Positions 21,731 to 26,432 of a DNA stretch of 26,432 bases are shown piece after piece. The translations under genes were made by a program, and so were the position numbers. The stretch is from JANMQK01 sp031370485 (GTDB lineage: Bacteria; Acidobacteriota; Polarisedimenticolia; Gp22-AA2), in assembly GCA_031370485.1 (NCBI GenBank), contig JANMQK010000219.1:1-26432 (forward strand). The letters run 5' to 3'. Each line of letters opens with the position of its first letter. Within the stretch, counting starts at the first letter, position 1. The notes below the pieces were generated by a model. It saw nothing but the letters and a program-made list of their open reading frames with translations. It made no database searches and had not been told where the DNA came from.

Positions 21731-24700
21731 CGTTCTCCGTCGGCGGGCCCGAGGGCAGCGGAAGGTGTCTTGGCCCTCGGGAGGCTATCATACGACCCGA
21801 TCGCCCGCAACACGGCCCGCACCTCCTCGATCCGCCCGGGGTCTCCGGAGGACTCCGGCAGGGCGTCCAGGGGGACGCGAAGAACGCCGTCCGGCGTGAG
21901 CCGCGCGCCGGGCCTCGAGGCGGCCAGCTCGAGGATCCGATCCGGGCTGATCGGGGAGTCCTCGGCGAAACGGACCTGCAGGACTCCCCGGACAAAGTCG
22001 ATGGCCCGGATCCGCAGCTGCTCGGCCGCGAGACGCAACGAGGCGAGCCCGATCAGCGTGTCCCCCTGGCGCGGGAACTCGCCGTAGAGATCGCGCGCCC
22101 GATCGCGGATCCGTCCGAGGCCGTCGTCGTCGGCCGCCACGGAGATCTCCCGGTACAGGACCAGCCGCTCGCTGAAGTCCGGGATGTAGTCCTCCGGAAT
22201 GCGCAGGTCGACTCCGAGGTTGATCTGTGTTTTGAACTCCATGGGAGCCGGCTCGCCCTTCATCTCCCTGACCGTCCTCTCCAGCAGCTGGCAGTACATC
22301 TCGAACCCTATCGCGGCAATGTGCCCGCTCTGCTCCGCCCCGAGGAGGTTCCCCGCCCCCCGGATCTCGAGATCCATGGCCGCGATCCTGAACCCCGACC
22401 CCAGCTCGGTGAACTCCTGCAAGGCCTTCAGGCGGCGCCTGGCGATGGGGGTGAGCACCTTGCGCGCCGGCACCAGGAGATAGGCGTACGCGCGCCGATC
22501 GGATCGGCCCACGCGTCCCCGCAACTGGTAGAGCTGGGCCAGCCCGAAGCGGTCCGCCCGGTTCACCACGATGGTGTTGACCCTGGGGATGTCGAGGCCG
22601 TTCTCGATGATGGTCGTCGCCAGGAGCACTTCGAACTCTCCCTGCAGAAAGCTCAACATGGTGCGCTCCAGCGTTTTTTCTCCCATCTGGCCGTGCGCGA
22701 TCCCGATCCGGGCCTCCGGCACGAGCCGTCTCAGGAAGTTCGCCATGGAGCCAATCGATTCGACCCGGTTGTGCACGAAATAGACCTGCCCGCCGCGGTT
22801 CATCTCGTTGCGCAGCGCCGCCGCGATCACCCCTTCCCGGAACGGCACGATGGCGGTCTGGATCGCCAGCCGGTTCTCCGGCGGGGTTTCGATCACCGAC
22901 ATGTCGCGGATCCCGGCAAGCGACATCTGGAGCGTCCGCGGGATGGGGGTGGCGGTCAGGGTCAGGACATCCACGTCCCGCTTCATGGCCTTGATCGCCT
23001 CCTTGTGCGTCACGCCGAACCGCTGCTCCTCGTCCACGACCAGGAGCCCCAGCCGCTTGAAGGAGACATCCTTCGAGAGCAGCCGGTGGGTGCCGATCAG
23101 GATGTCGACCTTCCCCTGGGCGACGGCCTTCACGATCGCCTTCTGCTCCGCGGGCGTGCGGAAGCGCGAGATCATCTCGATGGTGACGGGCCAGGACGAG
23201 AAGCGCTCGCGGAAGGTCGCGAGATGCTGGACGGCGAGGACCGTGGTCGGGCAGAGCACCGCCACCTGCTTGCCGTCCATGACCGCCTTGAACGCGGCCC
23301 GCATCGCCACCTCGGTCTTGCCGAACCCGACGTCGCCGCAGATCAGCCGGTCCATAGGCGCCTCCCGCTCCATGTCGGCGCCCACGTCGCGAACGGCCTT
23401 CTCCTGATCCGGGGTCGCCTGGTAGGGGAAGGCGTCCTCGAACTCCCGCTGCCACGGCGTGTCGGGAGGAAACGGGTGCCCGCGGGCGGCGGCGCGCGCC
23501 GCGTACAGCTCGAGGAGATCCTTCGCCATCTCCTCCATTGCCTTCCGGACCTTTTTCTTGGTCCGCTCCCACCCCAGTCCCCCGAGCCGATCGAGCCGTG
23601 GCTTGTGGCCCGCGACCCCGGAATAGCGCTGCACAAGATCCAGCCGGTCGATCGGCACGTACAGCTTGTCGTTGCCGTCGTAGGTCAAAAGCATGAAGTC
23701 GCGCTCGGCCCCTTCGTCGCCGACCCGGACGATTCCGGCATACCGTCCGACCCCGTGGTCGAGATGCACGACCAGGTCGCCGACCCTGAGGTCGCGGAAA
23801 TCGGGGCTGAAGGCGGCCACCTTGCGCCGCCGGGTCTCGCGCTCCTGGTGCTCGCCGAAGACCTCCCGCTCCGTCAGGACCTGGAGGCCGCTGGCGGGCA
23901 ACCCGAACCCCTGCGACAGACGGCCGGCGGCAACGAGAAGCGGGGGCGATCCGGCGGCCGCAGGAGGCGGGGCTGCATGAGACGGCGCCGCCGGCCCGTC
24001 GCCTGCGGGCATGACGGTCCGCGTTGTCAGGCCGTAATCCTGCAGGACCTCGGCCAGCCGCTCGATCCGCCCCGGGCTCTCCATCAGGAAAAGTGTCGTC
24101 GAACGCGGGTCCGCCTGCTTGAGATCGGCGGCGAGATCCTGCAGCCGGCCGCGGTAGGTCCGGGGCGGCGTGCAGGAGACGCGCAGCGGCGCCTCGCGCG
24201 GATCCGCCTGGAGCGCCAGTTCCGAGAGACGGACCCTGACCTTGCCCGCGCGCAGCCGCAGCGTCTCGCGCGGCGTCAGCAACTCCTCCGGTGGGGGCAT
24301 GCTGAAGTCCTCCGAGAGATCGAGGCTGACGTGCATTTCCACGTAGACGCGCTCGAGCTCGGAGAGGATCTGCTCCTCGTCCCAGGCGACGAGAAGGGCT
24401 TCCGGGGCGTAGTCGAAGAGTGTCGCGGGACGAGGGTCCACGAGCCGCACGCACGCTTCGAACCCGGGGAATGTCCCGCCCGTCGCCAGCGCCTCGAGGC
24501 GTTCCTGCATATCGTCGCGGCCGGCCAGCAGTGAGGCGGATGCCTTGCGCCGCCCAGCGCGGCGCTCCTCGAGAACGGCGCGCAACCGCCCGAGGGCCGC
24601 GGCGTCCCAGGGATACTCGCGGACGGGGGGCGCAATGGTCGCCGCGAGAGATCCGGTCGAGCGCTGCGTCCCGGGGTCGAAGGTGCGCAGCGATTCTATC

Positions 24701-25329
24701 TCCTCGCCCCAGAACTCGACGCGCACGGGCCCGGGCCCGCTGGGCGGATAGAAGTCGATGATGCCGCCCCGTCTCGAGAACTCGCCGACGGTCGCGACCA
24801 GGTCCACCCTGAGGTAGCCCGCTCCGAGCAGAAAACCCGAGAGGTCGTCCGGACGAAGCGCCTGTTTTTCTCGCAGGTCGATACGGTACAGGTCGAACGC
24901 CGCGGCGGCCGCGAGCGGGTAGATGAGCGCCCGGACGGGCGCCACGATCACCGCTTCACCGGGCTCCCGCAGCGCGCGCAGCGCCTGCACGCGCTCGCAA
25001 CTCACCATCAAGTGGGGGGCGAGCTCCTGGTAGGGATCGGCCTCGAGCGACGGGAAGAGGAGCACCTTTCCCGGCCCTTCCCGGGTCGCCCCGAGCACGT
25101 AGTCCAGGTCCGAGCGGAACTGCTCGGCTTCCTTCTCTCCCGGCACCAGCAGGACGATCTTCCGGGCGGGGCTCGCTTCGATCAGCGACGGGATCAGGAG
25201 GGCGGCGGCCGGCGGAGTGAGTCCGCCGAGAGAGAGCCGCCGTGCGGGGTCCCCGAGGCGGGTGAGGAGGGCGCCCAGGGCGGGATCGCGCGCCGCAACG
25301 TCGAGGACCCCCCTCACCTCCGGATTCAA
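21727..25329 (-). CDS. mfd: Transcription-repair coupling factor Mfd
   Basis: ATP-driven translocase that removes RNA polymerase stalled at DNA lesions and brings in UvrA. With the TTG start at 25329 the protein has 1200 residues, close to the family norm. A UvrB-like module fills the first third (LLFPSLEADPYQELAPH, then GEFSRRGGIIDFYPP). The RNA polymerase interaction domain starts near 510 (GDLVVHLDHGVGRYAGI). The RecG-like motor has Walker A GDVGFGKTE with K671, a DEEQRFGV box with D766, TATPIPRTLQ, and the motif VI stretch QLYQLRGRVGRSDR. The TRG motif lies near 980 (DLEIRGAGNLLG), and a C-terminal autoinhibitory D7 domain follows. TTG 25329-25327 overlaps the stop of the preceding gene as TTGA, with GAGG eight bases upstream; longer starts would lie inside that gene. 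Insertion of Pro/Ala-rich residues near 485 is the only odd spot. Confidence 0.96.
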   Translation of the reverse strand: MNPEVRGVLDVAARDPALGALLTRLGDPARRLSLGGLTPPAAALLIPSLIEASPARKIVLLVPGEKEAEQFRSDLDYVLGATREGPGKVLLFPSLEADPYQELAPHLMVSCERVQALRALREPGEAVIVAPVRALIYPLAAAAAFDLYRIDLREKQALRPDDLSGFLLGAGYLRVDLVATVGEFSRRGGIIDFYPPSGPGPVRVEFWGEEIESLRTFDPGTQRSTGSLAATIAPPVREYPWDAAALGRLRAVLEERRAGRRKASASLLAGRDDMQERLEALATGGTFPGFEACVRLVDPRPATLFDYAPEALLVAWDEEQILSELERVYVEMHVSLDLSEDFSMPPPEELLTPRETLRLRAGKVRVRLSELALQADPREAPLRVSCTPPRTYRGRLQDLAADLKQADPRSTTLFLMESPGRIERLAEVLQDYGLTTRTVMPAGDGPAAPSHAAPPPAAAGSPPLLVAAGRLSQGFGLPASGLQVLTEREVFGEHQERETRRRKVAAFSPDFRDLRVGDLVVHLDHGVGRYAGIVRVGDEGAERDFMLLTYDGNDKLYVPIDRLDLVQRYSGVAGHKPRLDRLGGLGWERTKKKVRKAMEEMAKDLLELYAARAAARGHPFPPDTPWQREFEDAFPYQATPDQEKAVRDVGADMEREAPMDRLICGDVGFGKTEVAMRAAFKAVMDGKQVAVLCPTTVLAVQHLATFRERFSSWPVTIEMISRFRTPAEQKAIVKAVAQGKVDILIGTHRLLSKDVSFKRLGLLVVDEEQRFGVTHKEAIKAMKRDVDVLTLTATPIPRTLQMSLAGIRDMSVIETPPENRLAIQTAIVPFREGVIAAALRNEMNRGGQVYFVHNRVESIGSMANFLRRLVPEARIGIAHGQMGEKTLERTMLSFLQGEFEVLLATTIIENGLDIPRVNTIVVNRADRFGLAQLYQLRGRVGRSDRRAYAYLLVPARKVLTPIARRRLKALQEFTELGSGFRIAAMDLEIRGAGNLLGAEQSGHIAAIGFEMYCQLLERTVREMKGEPAPMEFKTQINLGVDLRIPEDYIPDFSERLVLYREISVAADDDGLGRIRDRARDLYGEFPRQGDTLIGLASLRLAAEQLRIRAIDFVRGVLQVRFAEDSPISPDRILELAASRPGARLTPDGVLRVPLDALPESSGDPGRIEEVRAVLRAIGSYDSLPRAKTPSAALGPADGER

Positions 25330-25874
25330 CGCGGCGACCTCGCGCGGAAACGCGCCGCGTGCAGGGCCCGCGCGATCAGAAGCGATGTCGAGCGGCGCTG
25401 CCGCAGCGGAATGACAACCACCCGCCCACCCCATGCCTCGACGGTGTCCCGGCCGACGATCTCGGAGACGCGGTAGTCCCCGCCTTTGACGAGAACGTCC
25501 GGCCGGATCGCCGCGATCACCCGCGCCGGGGTCGCTTCGGCGAACGGCACGACGTAGTCGACCGGGCGGAGGGCGGCGAGGACTTCCATCCTCTCGTCGA
25601 GGGGAATCACCGGCCGGCCGGGCCCCTTGAGGCGGCGCACCGAACGGTCCGCGTTCACGCCGACGAAAAGACGGTCCCCCAGCGCCGCGGCCCGCTCGAG
25701 GAGCGCGACGTGCCCCACGTGCAGCAGGTCGAAACAGCCGTTGGTGAACACGACGACACTTCCCCGGCGCCGCAGGCCCGCCGCCACCCGGGCTGCCTGC
25801 TTCGCGTCAAGAACCGTCCCCGCCCGCTCCGCGTTCCCGGCGGAGGGCTTCGGCTGCCGGGCGCGACGTTTCAT
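25326..25874 (-). CDS. rfaE2: D-glycero-beta-D-manno-heptose 1-phosphate adenylyltransferase
   Basis: Transfers AMP from ATP to heptose-1-phosphate, giving ADP-heptose for the LPS inner core. The protein has 182 residues and corresponds to the C-terminal half of E. coli HldE; no kinase half is fused, so the kinase (RfaE1) must be elsewhere. The cytidylyltransferase-like fold shows VVFTNGCFDLLHVGHV (41-56) with the nucleotide-binding H52-x-G-H55, GVNADRSVRRLKG, RPVIPLDERMEVLAAL, DVLVKGGDY and the C-terminal RRSTSLLIA, where the usual GxSTS is RRSTS. The first 20 residues are a basic extension. The ATG overlaps the upstream glycosyltransferase stop (ATGA, 25871-25874) and its own stop overlaps the mfd start (TTGA). 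Confidence 0.92.
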   Translation of the reverse strand: MKRRARQPKPSAGNAERAGTVLDAKQAARVAAGLRRRGSVVVFTNGCFDLLHVGHVALLERAAALGDRLFVGVNADRSVRRLKGPGRPVIPLDERMEVLAALRPVDYVVPFAEATPARVIAAIRPDVLVKGGDYRVSEIVGRDTVEAWGGRVVVIPLRQRRSTSLLIARALHAARFRARSPR

Positions 25875-26432
25875 CGCGTGCCGCCGAGGCCGGCGTAGCG
25901 CCCGCGCCAGTCACGGACCACGATGGTCAGGATGTCCTTGAGCATGTCGAGCGAGTCGGAAAACGCCCGCACTTTCGAGCCGGGTGCGTCGCGCCAGATG
26001 ACCGGGATCTCGACGACGGCGATCCCCGCCTTGCGCGCCAGGTAGAGCAGCTCCACGTCATAGGCGAACCGCTCGACGCGGGCGGCGCGGAAAAGAGGCA
26101 GGACCTGGTCGCGCCGCATGACCTTGAACCCGCACTGCGTGTCCCTGAACCGCAGGCCGGTGATGGCCCGGACGAGGGCGTTGAAGCAACGTCCCATCGT
26201 CTCTCGCCAGGCCGGCTGGTGAATCTCGACCCGGGAGTCCGGGAGACCCCGGGACCCGATCGCGATGCCGCGAACTCCCGGGGCGATCTCCAGAAGAAGG
26301 CGCGGCAATTCTTCGATCGGGGTGGAGAGATCGGCATCGCTCACCAGCACGAACTCGCCCCCCGCCATGAGGACACCGTGCTTGATGCTGTACCCCTTCC
26401 CGCGGTTCGCGCCGTTTCGCAGCAGGCGGAAC
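25871..26432 (-). CDS. Dolichyl-phosphate-type family 2 glycosyltransferase (N-terminus outside window)
   Basis: The frame remains open to the right edge, so the gene is partial: 187 codons are visible. At the edge it reads RLLRNGANRGKGYSIKHGVL, then EFVLVSDADLSTPIEELPRLL, which is the GT2 donor-site block with the metal-binding DAD and the STPIEE typical of dolichyl-phosphate beta-glucosyltransferase (ALG5-like) and polyprenyl-phosphate sugar transferases. RDTQCGFKVMRRD is the acceptor-side QCGFK motif, and FAYDVELLYLARK and EIPVIWRDAPGSKV are further family blocks. No C-terminal membrane segments follow, unlike some polyprenyl-phosphate mannosyltransferases. It probably moves a sugar from a nucleotide to a polyprenyl phosphate at the inner membrane. 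The 4-base overlap with the heptose gene makes it the first visible gene of the envelope/mfd operon. Confidence 0.88.
   Translation of the reverse strand, partial: FRLLRNGANRGKGYSIKHGVLMAGGEFVLVSDADLSTPIEELPRLLLEIAPGVRGIAIGSRGLPDSRVEIHQPAWRETMGRCFNALVRAITGLRFRDTQCGFKVMRRDQVLPLFRAARVERFAYDVELLYLARKAGIAVVEIPVIWRDAPGSKVRAFSDSLDMLKDILTIVVRDWRGRYAGLGGTR

Noticed and set aside
21788..24454. 888-codon minus-strand frame inside mfd in another phase
   Set aside because: Arg/Gly/Ala/Pro-rich translation typical of a shifted GC-rich frame; mfd motifs are continuous in the true frame.

Overview
The window is gene-dense, strongly GC-rich bacterial chromosome with short intergenic gaps; no stretch over about 200 bases lacks a gene. 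I see no tRNA or rRNA genes, insertion sequences, prophage, CRISPR or plasmid functions. Several gene types point to a Gram-negative, LPS-making bacterium, most likely an Acidobacteriota or a relative: heptose-phosphate adenylyltransferase, two periplasmic SurA/parvulin-type proteins, a Tat-exported epimerase-like protein, a very long exported BNR-repeat protein, and an Hfq-like protein with a long N-terminal extension. The phylum is inferred from gene types and style, not from a marker search.

Layout. Bases 1-9852 are mostly plus strand: 3' end of dprA, topA, then (after one minus-strand DUF1684 gene) a Tat-signal epimerase, a BNR-repeat protein and trmFO. Bases 10033-15931 form a minus-strand cluster, read from right to left: small four-helix membrane protein, GNAT-VOC fusion, single VOC protein, YfcC/DcuC-type carrier, beta-hydroxyacid dehydrogenase, and a membrane protein fusing two PTP-like domains to a polyprenol/phytol-kinase-like domain. 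Bases 16045-18043 return to the plus strand with xerC and an overlapping inositol monophosphatase. From 18040 to the right edge everything is minus strand: pdxA and an Hfq-like gene, then a tightly coupled operon read as glycosyltransferase > heptose-1-P adenylyltransferase > mfd > parvulin 1 > parvulin 2, with 4-base overlaps or a 4-base gap at each junction.

How the genes fit together. dprA, topA, trmFO and xerC are neighbours in many bacteria (often followed by hslVU). Here the order is kept but interrupted by an exported-protein block and by the metabolic/lipid cluster, and an IMPase takes the place of hslV. The right-hand operon joins envelope sugar synthesis, transcription-coupled repair and outer-membrane-protein folding in one transcript. 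Several control signals are visible because AT-rich promoter cores stand out from the background: an extended -10 before trmFO followed by a GC hairpin plus TTT, a TTGACC-17-TATCTT promoter lying over the end of the dehydrogenase gene, and a -10 box placed so that the xerC message could be leaderless.

Most unusual items: the phosphatase/lipid-kinase fusion (10033-11904), the GNAT-VOC fusion (14679-15572), the extended Hfq-like protein (19159-19557), the arginine-rich tail on the IMPase (17027-18043), and a tandem pair of parvulins in which each copy seems to lack a different part of the isomerase signature. No wholly new defence or mobile system is evident.
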